This document shows positions 1-8,734 of a DNA stretch of 64,000 bases, in pieces. The notes under the pieces are model-generated. The model saw only the letters and a program-made list of their open reading frames with translations, searched no databases and was not told the DNA's origin. Origin of the DNA: Nannocystis pusilla. Lineage in GTDB: Bacteria; Myxococcota_A; Polyangia; Nannocystales; Nannocystaceae. The DNA lies in NCBI RefSeq assembly GCF_026626665.1, contig NZ_JAPNKE010000002.1, positions 6,611,168 through 6,675,167 on the forward strand, given 5' to 3'. The position numbers and the translations under genes are program-made. How positions within the stretch are numbered: position 1 is the stretch's first letter; every line of letters starts with the position of its first letter.

Positions 1-397
1 TCCCGCCGTGGATTCGTCCCATCCTCGCCCGGCGCTCGCGGCGTCACGCACGGCCGCACCTGCCGAGCTCGGCCCGTGGCCAACACTCCCACGCGACCGT
101 CAAACCACCCGAGCACGCAACCTGTCCCTCGAGACATCCTGCCCCCGGACCTCGGCCTTCATCGACGTCGCAACCTGTCCCTCGAGACATCCTCTCCTGG
201 CCACCCCGTGCGCCTCGGGCCATCTCCGCCTTTGACTTGTTAGAACCTGTCTCTGGAGACATCCCGCCCGCGCCCCGCCCGCGCTCGCGGCGCGGCGCGT
301 CTGCGCGCCTGCGGCCCCGGGCCGGCCGACTCTGCCGTTCGCCCCGCCCGCACCTGCGCGGGCTGACCGCCGGCGGCCGGCCGGCTACAGTCGTCGC
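1..397. other. Intergenic DNA with three palindromic repeat copies
   Basis: No convincing gene. It holds three copies of the 14-bp repeat at 123-136, 176-189 and 248-261. The first two are identical (TGTCCCTCGAGACA) and share the flanks AACC/ACC and TCCT. The third, TGTCTCTGGAGACA, is a perfect 5-bp stem with a changed fifth base pair. The short ORFs here are arginine/proline-rich and look like chance readings. Confidence 0.6.
123..261. repeat. Palindromic 14-bp repeat, three copies
   Basis: Copies lie at 123-136, 176-189 and 248-261, upstream of the lipoprotein gene. The stem is TGTC(C/T)...(G/A)GACA around a four-base centre. The third copy keeps pairing through a T-A pair where other copies in the window have C-G. 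Confidence 0.75.
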
Positions 398-1357
398 ATG
401 CGTCCCATTGGCTTACTGCTGTGCGTCTCGGCCTGCACCCTCGACAACCCGGCCTTCACCGTCAGCGACACCGAAGTCGGCAGCGCCAGCTCCGCCGCGA
501 GCGCCGACCCGACGCGGCCGACGACCACGACGAGCGCATCGACCACCACGAGCACCGACCCGGACCCGACCGGCTCGACCACCAGCCCGGCCACCACCGC
601 GAACGTCAGCGACAGCGACGTCACCACTGACCCGCCGGCGACCTCGAGCTCCACCACCGACGCGACCACGACCACCACCGACCCGCAGCCGATGACCACC
701 GTCACCAGCGACACCGGGGACCCGGTGGCGTGCGGCAGCATCGACGTGACGGGACCGCAGCTCCCGCTCCTGCTCGCCGAGGACAACGCGTCGCCCCCCG
801 CCGCCGAATGCATGGCCTGGCAGGGCAAGGATTACTCCGGCCGGCTCGAGGCCACCCCCGCCGGCTTCAAGCTGGTGGAGACCGAGGACTGCCCGTCGAG
901 CGAGGTGCCGGGCCAGGGCTTCGTGTTCCCGCTCTCGCTGGGACTGGAACCTCCGGCGCACAACTTCGAGTGCGTCAAGCTCCGCTTCGCCATTCACCAG
1001 GGCACCGAAGACTGCCTGGTCACCGGCCTCACGGTCGCGCACGCCGGCGTGCCCGTCATCACCGCCAGCTTCGGCCAGACCCTGTACGACCCCAACATGC
1101 CGTACCAGGTCGGCTTCAAGCCGACCGGCATGTGCGGGAGCTGCCCGGACTGCTGCGCCCCGGAGCCCGACCCCGACGTCTACACCTTCGAGCTGGACAA
1201 CAAGCCGATCGCCCAGGGCGAGCAGCTGCAGTTCCTGGTCGAGGGCAAAAAGCACCTGTTCCGCAACCTGCGCTCGCACATCCACTCGCCCGAGTGCCAG
1301 CAGCTCGGCCCGCCCGAGTGGCTGCACTTCGACTGGGTGGTCCTCCGCCTCGACTGA
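398..1357 (+). CDS. Secreted lipoprotein with Ser/Thr-rich linker, unknown function
   Basis: A 319-residue protein. The N-terminus is a short lipoprotein signal: a hydrophobic LLLCVSAC segment ending in a lipobox cysteine at residue 13, so the mature protein should be lipid-anchored. Residues of about 25-105 are a low-complexity Thr/Ser/Asp/Pro linker, typical of surface lipoproteins in Nannocystis-like myxobacteria. The remaining 210 residues form a folded region with many cysteines, including CGSCPDCC, which suggests disulfide bonds or metal binding. I recognise no catalytic family. The gene converges on the M48 peptidase gene with a 62-bp gap. Confidence 0.8.
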   Translation: MRPIGLLLCVSACTLDNPAFTVSDTEVGSASSAASADPTRPTTTTSASTTTSTDPDPTGSTTSPATTANVSDSDVTTDPPATSSSTTDATTTTTDPQPMTTVTSDTGDPVACGSIDVTGPQLPLLLAEDNASPPAAECMAWQGKDYSGRLEATPAGFKLVETEDCPSSEVPGQGFVFPLSLGLEPPAHNFECVKLRFAIHQGTEDCLVTGLTVAHAGVPVITASFGQTLYDPNMPYQVGFKPTGMCGSCPDCCAPEPDPDVYTFELDNKPIAQGEQLQFLVEGKKHLFRNLRSHIHSPECQQLGPPEWLHFDWVVLRLD

Positions 1358-1381
1358 GCCGACGACCGCGGGCGATCGCAG

Positions 1382-1461
1382 CGCCGCGGATCGTCGGATG
1401 CACTTCGAGCCGGCGCGCCTCAATCGATCGGGTGCATCGCCCCGCGGATCGTCTGGTGCAC
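1382..1461. repeat. Imperfect duplication of the M48 gene 3' end
   Basis: A stretch around 1384-1404 (CCGCGGATCGTCGGATGCAC) recurs at 1442-1461 as CCGCGGATCGTCTGGTGCAC. The second copy lies inside the last codons of the M48 peptidase gene and the first just beyond its stop, so it looks like a decayed duplication of the gene end. It sits between two convergent genes. Confidence 0.55.
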
Positions 1462-2664
1462 CACCTGCGCGCCGACCTCGAGCCGGCGAGCGATGTCCTC
1501 CATCACGTGGAGCTCCTCCTCGCTGACCGAGCCGTCGGCGGCGGCGACGATCGTGAGGTGCTGGATCAGCTGGGCGCGGTTGCGCAGCGGCACCTCGAGG
1601 GCGGCCTGGATCCGCCCGTCCAGGTCGCCGAGCAGCTTGGGCACGTCGGTCGGCTCGTCGGCGTGGTCCGAGCCGAGCAGGCGCCCGAGCGCCTCGAGCT
1701 CGGAGGCCTCGACCCCGCCCGACGCGGCCGCCACCGCCAGCCCCGCGGTGTACAGCAGCCGCCGCAGCGTGTCCGAGGTCTGGTTCTTCTCCTCGAGGTA
1801 CGACGGCTCCATCAGCTGCAGGTCGCGCTCGATCACCTGCTCGACGTCCTCGAGCGCCCACGCGCTGTCGGTGCTGCGGCCCAGCGCCTCGAGGTACGGC
1901 TCCGAGCGGCTGAACGCCCACACCGCGCGCACGCGCACCGGGTTGTACGGGTGCGTGCTGAAGCAGTCGAGCGTGTCCTCGTCGTACTCCTTCTCGCGCG
2001 CCTCCGGGGCCGAGGCCAGGCTCTCGACCTGGCGGGCGAAGGTCGCCAGGTCGGGCCGCACGCGCTCGCTGGCCATGCCGCTGGCGAGCTTGAAGAAGCC
2101 GCTGGCGGCCGCCTCCGGGTCGCCGGCGCACAGCAGGCCGATGCGGTCGGCCGACAGCTCGGCGCTGCGGCACCACGCGTACAGCCGCAGCGACGTCGGC
2201 CGCGAGACGAACGGGATCCCCAGCTCCTCGATGGTCGCGGTGATCGGCATCGGCAGGCCGTAGTGGTCGAACACCGCGTGCCCGAGCTCGTGACCGATCA
2301 CGAACCGCAGCTCGGCCGGCGTGAACGCCTCGAGCAGCCGGCTCGACAGCGTCAAGACCGTCGGGCCCTTGACCTCGCGGTAGCAGGTCGCGTTGAACTG
2401 GTGCTCGGGCGTCACGTACACCTCGACCGGCGACTCGTAGCCGAGCATCTCCTTGCACTGCGCCACGGTGTCGGCGATCTCCGGCGACATCGACCGCGTC
2501 AGTCGCAGCGTCGAGCTCAGCAGGTTGCGCCGGTAGCCGTAGCCCTTGCCGCCGCGCCACTCGCGGAGCTTGGCCAGGGCCTTGCGCACCCCGAAGTCCT
2601 GCATCACCTCGTCGCGCAGCTGCTGCTCGCGCCGGACCTGGAACTGCCGCGGATCAATGCGCAT
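1420..2664 (-). CDS. M48-family zinc metallopeptidase with C-terminal TerB-like domain
   Basis: A 414-residue protein. Residues of about 65-260 carry an M48-type peptidase domain with the zinc motif HELGH (residues 125-129) inside FVIGHELGHAVFDH. This pairs two His ligands with the catalytic Glu. A downstream ELSADRIG segment probably supplies the third ligand. The C-terminal 110 residues contain AADGSVSEEEL, the acidic helix motif of TerB/tellurite-resistance-like domains. No signal peptide or membrane helix is apparent, unlike HtpX, so a cytoplasmic enzyme is likely. I chose the ATG at 2664 because AGAGGTGA lies just upstream; a longer frame to 2700 exists. The next gene upstream is also TerB-like. 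Confidence 0.85.
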   Translation of the reverse strand: MRIDPRQFQVRREQQLRDEVMQDFGVRKALAKLREWRGGKGYGYRRNLLSSTLRLTRSMSPEIADTVAQCKEMLGYESPVEVYVTPEHQFNATCYREVKGPTVLTLSSRLLEAFTPAELRFVIGHELGHAVFDHYGLPMPITATIEELGIPFVSRPTSLRLYAWCRSAELSADRIGLLCAGDPEAAASGFFKLASGMASERVRPDLATFARQVESLASAPEAREKEYDEDTLDCFSTHPYNPVRVRAVWAFSRSEPYLEALGRSTDSAWALEDVEQVIERDLQLMEPSYLEEKNQTSDTLRRLLYTAGLAVAAASGGVEASELEALGRLLGSDHADEPTDVPKLLGDLDGRIQAALEVPLRNRAQLIQHLTIVAAADGSVSEEELHVMEDIARRLEVGAQVVHQTIRGAMHPID

Positions 2665-2764
2665 CACTTCACCTCTCGGATCACACCTGTCTACACGCAC
2701 GAAGCGCGCCGCCCGGACCGCCTGTCGGCTCCGGGTCGGCGCGCCGCGCTACCTGCTCACGCCA

Positions 2765-3205
2765 TCACGCGCGGGCATACTTGAGCGTCAACACCTCGAG
2801 GATCTTGGTCGCCAGGCTGTCCTCGACGTTGAGCACGCGCTGCATCGCCTCGAGCATCGCGTCCTCTTGCTCGTCGACGTCGCCGCTCGACATCGCGATG
2901 TCCGCCGCCAGCAGGTACGCCTTGTTCTTGACCAGCTGCGACGACAGGTCCCCGAGCGCCTTGACCGAGTCCTTCAGGTTGGGGAAGCGCTTCAGGATCT
3001 TCACCGCCTCCTGATACACGTCGCCGAACTCCTTGCCCTCGAACTCGGGCAACTGGGCGAAGTAGCTCTCGACGGTGGGCAGCTCCGCCTCGTCGAAGCT
3101 CCCGTCGGCGCCGCACATCAGCAGCATCCCGTGGAGCAAGAGGGCGTCGTCGGTGGGCTTCTTCTGCGGCGTCACTTTGCCGGTCAGTTTGGACAGCAGA
3201 CCCAT
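2765..3205 (-). CDS. TerB-like protein
   Basis: A 146-residue soluble, mostly helical protein. The MCGADGSFDEAEL stretch (residues 30-42) matches the acidic repeat of the TerB/DUF533 fold, which is associated with stress responses and metal or membrane-linked scaffolds. Its function cannot be read from sequence. The ATG at 3205 is preceded by AAGGAG, which favours it over the long upstream extension of the same frame. It lies 100 bp upstream of the M48-TerB gene in the same direction, so the two are probably co-transcribed, with the fused and free domains acting in one process. Confidence 0.8.
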   Translation of the reverse strand: MGLLSKLTGKVTPQKKPTDDALLLHGMLLMCGADGSFDEAELPTVESYFAQLPEFEGKEFGDVYQEAVKILKRFPNLKDSVKALGDLSSQLVKNKAYLLAADIAMSSGDVDEQEDAMLEAMQRVLNVEDSLATKILEVLTLKYARA

Positions 3206-4212
3206 GAGGTAGTCACTCCTTGATCCCGCAGCGCGGGCGCAGGAAGTGTCGGCGAGGCGACCGCCGCGTACAAGGGTTTCCCGGCGCCGCCGCGTCGGTC
3301 GCCAGATTTTCTGAAGAACATCGTTCAAAGGCCAATGGACCGGCTTTTCGAGATCCGGGCCGGACCCGGCGCGGGCGGCCCGACAGGCCGACGCCGCCGC
3401 GACTCGCCGCAAAACCGCGTATCGGCGAGACCTCGCCCGGACCCCTGCACACGCAACGACCCGCCGGCCGGGCGCAGATCTCGCCCGCGGACGAAGGTCC
3501 GCGGCGCGACCGACCCGCGGCGGGAAGGCGGCGACCGAACCCCGCCTCGTGGACCCGGGCTCGCCGCGGACCCGCGAGAGCGGCCGCCCCGACGGACCTG
3601 CGCCCTCTCCTCTCCGGAGCGACCGCCGACCCGCCCACGCGCGCCCTCGCGGTCGTGGCCGCGCGCCGCCGGCGTGGCGCACTCGACGCCCCGAGGTTGC
3701 GTAAGCATTCGTTCATCTTTCTCGGCGCGCCGCCGACGGTCGCAGCGGCGGTCTGCGAGACCCTCTCGCGCCGCGGAGCCGCGCATGTCCCGTGCGGCCG
3801 CCACGTCGCCCGACGGCCGCGGGCCTGCGTGCCGGCCGTGGTGACGCATGGCCCCGTCACGCGCACCTCGTCGCCGGCGCGGCGGGGCCTGTGCTCGCGC
3901 ACTCGACCGGAGACGATTCCCGGCCAGCGTTCGCCGCGCCGTCGGGCCCGCTCGGGCGCGGAGCGCCGCGCGCTCATTCTGCCAGCGACGACGCAGCGAC
4001 CCCCACCCGGCGGTACGCGGCGCAGCGGCCCGGATCGCGGCCGTTCGGGGGTATGAAGCTGCGCGCGGTCGACGGTGAATTCTTCGTCATGCGCTCGTGC
4101 CCGGCCCTGTCTATGGGCACGCTCGAGTCCACGGACGCCGTCCGAGGCGCGCCGTATTTGGCCGGCGAACATCGTTGGATTCGTCACTGCTCGGCCAGGG
4201 AGACCCTCGACA
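3206..4212. other. 1-kb gene-free region upstream of the dab cassette
   Basis: All six frames are open for long stretches, as expected at this GC content, but the translations are Arg/Pro/Ala-rich and recall no family. The region separates the leftward TerB genes from the rightward dab genes and must carry both promoters. I could not identify a convincing promoter, operator or RNA. Confidence 0.5.
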
Positions 4213-7200
4213 ATGACCACACCAGACGCCGCGCTCGCGCACGGCCCCCGCGATCGCCTTCGTCACGCGTTAGGGCGGGCGGCTCAATGGTTGCCGATCC
4301 AGGCCCCGCTCGAGGTCTTCGTCCACAACAACCTGCTGGTCGCGTTCCAGCACCTGCCGTTCCACCAGGCGATGCTGGCCGCGCGCCGCAAGCTCGGCGT
4401 GCGCGGCTACTTCCCCGAGGATCGCTACCGGCAGGAGCACGCGGCCGGCCGGATCACCGAGGCCGACCTCGACGCGGTGTTCGCCGACGAGCCGCTGTCC
4501 GACGAGCCGCTGGTCCCCGGCTTCCCGTCGGCGCGCGCGGTGGCCCGCACCGTCACCCGCTACAGCATCGGCGCCGAGACGCCGGCCGACCTGCACTGGA
4601 AGATCGTCGAGGAGCAGGCGACCACGTACTTCGCCGCCGACACCGGCGAGGACGCCCGCAACGCCATCCTCGCCGCCACCGCCGACTGGCTGCAGCCGCA
4701 GCTGGCCCACCTGCAAGGCCACGAGGCCGAGCTCGCGGCGCACATCGTCGGCCGCCCGCCGTTCCGCACGCCGATGGCCGAGCTGACCGCGCTGCTCGGC
4801 GACCGCCTGCACGCGGCGGCGTTCGCCGAGCGCCGCGAGCCGGTGGCCGTGCGCGCGCTGTGGACCGCCTGCGTCGACGCCTGCGCCCACTACGCCGGCA
4901 TGCCGGTGATCGGCGCGCGCAAGCTGTGGACCCACCGCGAGCTGCTGCGCGCCTGCAGCGACATCGACGCCAACGACCTGGTGCACCCGGTGCTGATCCC
5001 GCTGTGCGCGGCGTTCCTCGACCGCGGGCAGTCGCACTGGGCGATGCCCGACCGCGGCGACGGGTTCTTCCTCGCGTGGCTGCGGATCAAGCAGGCCGGC
5101 GTGTCGATCCGCCCGAGCTGGCTCGGCGGAGCGGCGAAGCGGATGAAGGACTGGCAGACCCGCAAGGTGACGGCCGAGGACGCCGCGCTCGAGCTGCTGG
5201 CGGAGCTCGGCGTCGAGCCCGACGAGTACGAGGCCTACGTCGAGCGCACCCTGCTGCAGCTGCCCGGCTGGTCCGGCATGTTCCACCGGCTCGAGCACGC
5301 GCCGGGCCCGATCGGCCGCTCGCGCGCCAAGGTCGAGCTGCTCGACTTCCTCGCGGTGCGCCTCGCCCTCGACCTGTTCGCCTTCCGCGACATCGCCCGC
5401 CAGGTCGGGCACGACGGGCCGGCGGCGCAGATCCGCCGCTACTGCGCCCGCCTGCCGCAGATCGCCCCGCCCTCCGTCCGCGGCCCGCACGACACCGCCT
5501 GGCCGCTGTTCCAGCTGGCCCAGCACGCCGGCATCGGCGCGCCGACGATCCGCGCCGCCGGCCGCGGCGAGATCGACACCCTCGTCGCGTTCCTCGACCG
5601 CCACGACGACATGACCCGCATGCGCCTGTGGCACGAGGCCTACGAGCGCCACTACCGGGTCTCGCTGCTCGACGCGGTGGCGGCCAACGCCCGCGTGGCC
5701 AGCATGCCCAAGGTGGCCCCGCGGTTCCAGGTGATGCTGTGCCTCGACGACCGCTTCGAGTCGTCGCGCCGCTACCTCGAAGAGATTTCGCCGGAGGTCG
5801 AGACCTACGGCGGCCCGGGCTTCTTCGGCGTGGCGTTCGCCTATCAGGGCATCGACGACCCGCGCACCTTCCCGCTGTGCCCGGTGATCGTCACCCCGCA
5901 GCACCGCATCGACGAGGTCGTGCTGACGCAGCAGTTCGACCTCGCCCAGCTGCGCAAGCAGCGGCTGCAGCGGATCGCCCGCGCGCGCGAGCTGTTCGGC
6001 CGGGCCTCGCGCTCGCTGTGGCTCGGCCTGCTCGTCAGCATCGTCACAGGCGTGTTCTCGGTGGTCCCGCTGCTGCTGTCGATCTTCGCCCCGCGCACCG
6101 CCGGGCGCCTGCGCCAGACGCTGCGCAAGAAGATCCTGCCCGAGCCGAAGACCCGCCTCACGCCGGCGCGCATCGGCCTCGACAAGGCCCCGGGCGACGA
6201 CCTGCTGCCCGGCTTCTCGGTCGACGAGATGGCCGCCCGCGTCGCCTCGCTGCTCGAGAACCTCGGCATGACGAAGCGCTTCGGCAAGCTGATCGTCGCC
6301 CTCGGCCACGACACCTCGTCGGTCAACAACCCGCTGCTGGCCGCCTACTCGTGCGCCGCCTGCGGCGGCCGCAGCGGCGGGCCCAACGCGCGCTACCTGG
6401 CCCACATCGGCAACCGCCCCGACGTGCGCGAGCGGCTGGCCGAGCGCGGCATCGTCATCCCGGCCGACTCGGTGTTCGTCGCCGGGGTCTACGACACCTG
6501 CGCCGAGACGATCTCGTGGATCGACGAGGACCTGCTGCCGGCCTCGGCCCGCCGCGAGCTCGCCGACCTCAAGGTGATCCTCGACGAGATGTGCCGCCGC
6601 AACGCGATCGAGCGGGCCCGCCGGTTCGTGACCGCGCCGAAGCTCGACGGCCCCGCGGCGGCGAAGCGGCACGTCGAGGCCCGCGCGGTCGACCTCGGCG
6701 AGCCGCGCGCCGAGCTCGGCCACGCCACCTGCGCCTGCAGCATCGTCGGCCGGCGCGAGCTGACCTACGGCCTGTTCCTCGACCGCCGCTGCCTGCTGAT
6801 CTCCTACGACCCCACGCAGGACCCCGACCACAAGATCTTGGAGCGCACCCTCGCCGCCACCTCGCCGGTCGGCGCCGGCATCGCCCTCGACTACTACTGC
6901 TCGAGCGTCGACCCCGAGAAGCTCGGCTCCGGCACCAAGCTGCCGCACAACGTCACCGCGCTGGCCGGGGTGATGAACGGCTCGTCGAGCGACCTGCGGA
7001 CCGGCCTGCCGACCCAGGCGACCGAGATGCACGAGCCGATGCGGCTCGAGGTGATCGTCGAGGCGACCCCCGAGGTGCTGCAAGACATCCTCACCCGCCA
7101 GGCCGCGGTCGCCGAGCTGGTGCTGAACGAGTGGGTGCGGGTCACCGCGATCCACCCGGAGACGCGTCAGATGTGGACCTACGACGCCCGCTTCGGCTTC

Positions 7201-7329
7201 CGCGAGTACACGCCGCACCCGATCGAGCTGCCGGTGGTCGCCCGCTCCGAGGACTGGTGCGCCGGCCGCGTCGACTGCCTGGCGCCGGCCCGCGTCGTCA
7301 CCCCCAACGAGGTGAAGCATGCTCCCTGA
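4213..7329 (+). CDS. dabA: DabA-type (DUF2309) inorganic carbon transporter subunit
   Basis: A 1038-residue protein of the DUF2309/DabA family, the beta-carbonic-anhydrase-like subunit of the DAB complex. In characterised DAB systems it couples vectorial CO2 hydration to cation flux through a membrane partner. The zinc site is readable: Cys510 and Asp512 in CLDDRFES, His699 in LGHDTSS, and Cys714 in YSCAACGG. The 15-residue His-Cys spacing fits the described DabA site. The conserved C-terminal block (SSVDPEKLGSGTKLPHN) is intact. The start at 4213 has AGGGAGA upstream. The stop overlaps the next gene by 11 bp, so translation is probably coupled. Confidence 0.92.
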   Translation: MTTPDAALAHGPRDRLRHALGRAAQWLPIQAPLEVFVHNNLLVAFQHLPFHQAMLAARRKLGVRGYFPEDRYRQEHAAGRITEADLDAVFADEPLSDEPLVPGFPSARAVARTVTRYSIGAETPADLHWKIVEEQATTYFAADTGEDARNAILAATADWLQPQLAHLQGHEAELAAHIVGRPPFRTPMAELTALLGDRLHAAAFAERREPVAVRALWTACVDACAHYAGMPVIGARKLWTHRELLRACSDIDANDLVHPVLIPLCAAFLDRGQSHWAMPDRGDGFFLAWLRIKQAGVSIRPSWLGGAAKRMKDWQTRKVTAEDAALELLAELGVEPDEYEAYVERTLLQLPGWSGMFHRLEHAPGPIGRSRAKVELLDFLAVRLALDLFAFRDIARQVGHDGPAAQIRRYCARLPQIAPPSVRGPHDTAWPLFQLAQHAGIGAPTIRAAGRGEIDTLVAFLDRHDDMTRMRLWHEAYERHYRVSLLDAVAANARVASMPKVAPRFQVMLCLDDRFESSRRYLEEISPEVETYGGPGFFGVAFAYQGIDDPRTFPLCPVIVTPQHRIDEVVLTQQFDLAQLRKQRLQRIARARELFGRASRSLWLGLLVSIVTGVFSVVPLLLSIFAPRTAGRLRQTLRKKILPEPKTRLTPARIGLDKAPGDDLLPGFSVDEMAARVASLLENLGMTKRFGKLIVALGHDTSSVNNPLLAAYSCAACGGRSGGPNARYLAHIGNRPDVRERLAERGIVIPADSVFVAGVYDTCAETISWIDEDLLPASARRELADLKVILDEMCRRNAIERARRFVTAPKLDGPAAAKRHVEARAVDLGEPRAELGHATCACSIVGRRELTYGLFLDRRCLLISYDPTQDPDHKILERTLAATSPVGAGIALDYYCSSVDPEKLGSGTKLPHNVTALAGVMNGSSSDLRTGLPTQATEMHEPMRLEVIVEATPEVLQDILTRQAAVAELVLNEWVRVTAIHPETRQMWTYDARFGFREYTPHPIELPVVARSEDWCAGRVDCLAPARVVTPNEVKHAP

Positions 7330-8734
7330 TCTGCTGTCTGCCGGCTTCGCCCTGGCGCCGGTGTGGCCGGCGCTGGCGGCGATCGTGATCGCCCTGCTGC
7401 TGCTGCCGCGCACCCGCCCGTCGGAGCGCCTGGTCGCCCGCGTCACCACCGTCGCGGTGTGGCTCAGCCTGCTCAGCGCCGCCTGCGGGGTGCTGCTGCA
7501 CCTGTCCCATGGGACAGTCGATTATCGGCTCGGCAACTGGTACGACGCCGCCGAGTACAGCTTCCCCCTGGTCATGCTGTTCGACGGCCTGTCGGCGGCG
7601 ATGTCGGCGTTCGTCGCCCTCATCGTCCTGACGACGGTGCGGTTCTCGGTCACCTATCTCCACCGCGAGCCCGGCTTCATCCGCTTCTTCGTGCTCACCC
7701 TGTTCTTCGCCGCCGGCATGCAGTTGCTGGTTCTGGCCGGCAGCGTCGAGCTGCTGTTCATCGGCTGGGAGTTCGTCGGTCTCAGCTCGGTGCTGCTGGT
7801 CGCCTTCTTCCACGAGCGGGCCATGCCGGTGCAGGCGGCCCTGCGCGTGCTCGTCACCTACCGCGTGTGCGACATCGGCCTGCTGCTCGGCGCCGTCGGC
7901 CTGCACCACTGGCTCGGCACCACCGTGTGGGTCGACATCTTCGCCGCGCTGCCGAATCACAGCGGCACCGCGGCCGGCCTCGCGGTCGCGCTGGCGCTGG
8001 TGTTCGCGGCCATGGGCAAGTCGGCGCAGTTCCCGGTCGGCGGCTGGCTGCCGCGGGCGATGGAGGGCCCGACCGCCTCGTCCGCGGTGTTCTACGGCAG
8101 CCTCTCGGTCCACGCCGGCGTGTTCCTGCTGCTGCGCGCGGCGCCCTTGATCGAGCAGTCGTCGACGGCGCGGATCGTCCTGGTCGTGGTCGGCCTCGTG
8201 ACCGCGGTGATCGCCGCGCTGAGCAGCCAGGTCAGCGCCGACGCCAAGTCGGCGGTGGCCCACGCGACCGCCAGCCAGGTCGGCCTGATGTTCGTCGAGT
8301 GCGGCCTCGGCTTCTACACCCTCGCCACGATCCACCTGATCGCCCACGCCACCCTGCGCTACTACCAGTTCTTGCGCACGCCCACGGCCCTGCACGACGC
8401 GCTGTGGCAGCAGGCCGCGCTCGGCCGCACCGACTCCGACGAGGCCGCCGCCCGCTGGGAGGGCGTGGCTCTGGTCCGCCGCCGCGCGCTCTACCGCCTC
8501 GCGCTCGAGCGGTTCGCCGTCGAGCCCGCGCTCGACCGCCTCGTCACCCGCCCGATCATGAACCTCTCCCGCCTGCTCGACCGCCTCGAGGGCGGCCTGC
8601 TCGCCCTGCACGGCCGCCAGCCCGAGGCCGGCACCGGCGCGCCCCTGCCCGTCATGGCGCCCGACATGAACGGCGCCATCGCCCCCTCGCCCGCCCTCGC
8701 GCCCGACCTGCCCGCGCCGGAGGCCCGCACATGA
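7319..8734 (+). CDS. dabB: NuoL-like proton-channel subunit of the DAB complex (DabB-like)
   Basis: A 471-residue polytopic membrane protein of the proton-translocating NADH-quinone/antiporter family. The core GWEFVGLSSVLLVAFF and the GKSAQFPVGGWLPRAMEGPT motif are typical of NuoL/MrpA-like channels. In DAB systems this subunit anchors DabA to the membrane and conducts H+ or Na+ to drive CO2 capture. It overlaps dabA by 11 bp, with GAGGTGA before its ATG, and ends in an ATGA overlap with the next gene. The last 60 residues are a soluble tail. A perfect copy of the 14-bp palindrome lies inside the gene at 7503-7516. Confidence 0.87.
   Translation: MLPDLLSAGFALAPVWPALAAIVIALLLLPRTRPSERLVARVTTVAVWLSLLSAACGVLLHLSHGTVDYRLGNWYDAAEYSFPLVMLFDGLSAAMSAFVALIVLTTVRFSVTYLHREPGFIRFFVLTLFFAAGMQLLVLAGSVELLFIGWEFVGLSSVLLVAFFHERAMPVQAALRVLVTYRVCDIGLLLGAVGLHHWLGTTVWVDIFAALPNHSGTAAGLAVALALVFAAMGKSAQFPVGGWLPRAMEGPTASSAVFYGSLSVHAGVFLLLRAAPLIEQSSTARIVLVVVGLVTAVIAALSSQVSADAKSAVAHATASQVGLMFVECGLGFYTLATIHLIAHATLRYYQFLRTPTALHDALWQQAALGRTDSDEAAARWEGVALVRRRALYRLALERFAVEPALDRLVTRPIMNLSRLLDRLEGGLLALHGRQPEAGTGAPLPVMAPDMNGAIAPSPALAPDLPAPEART
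7503..7516. repeat. Perfect 14-bp palindrome inside dabB-like gene
   Basis: TGTCCCATGGGACA, fully self-complementary, encodes part of HLSHGTV near residue 62. It may be a repeat copy tolerated in a coding region or chance. Confidence 0.45.

Noticed and set aside
413-2560. Long minus-strand ORF of 715 codons
   Set aside because: It runs antisense to the lipoprotein gene and in another frame of the M48 gene; Arg/Ala/Gly-rich and without domains. High GC content makes stops rare.
4270-7449. 1059-codon ORF antisense to dabA
   Set aside because: A shadow of dabA with composition typical of the complementary frame; no motifs.
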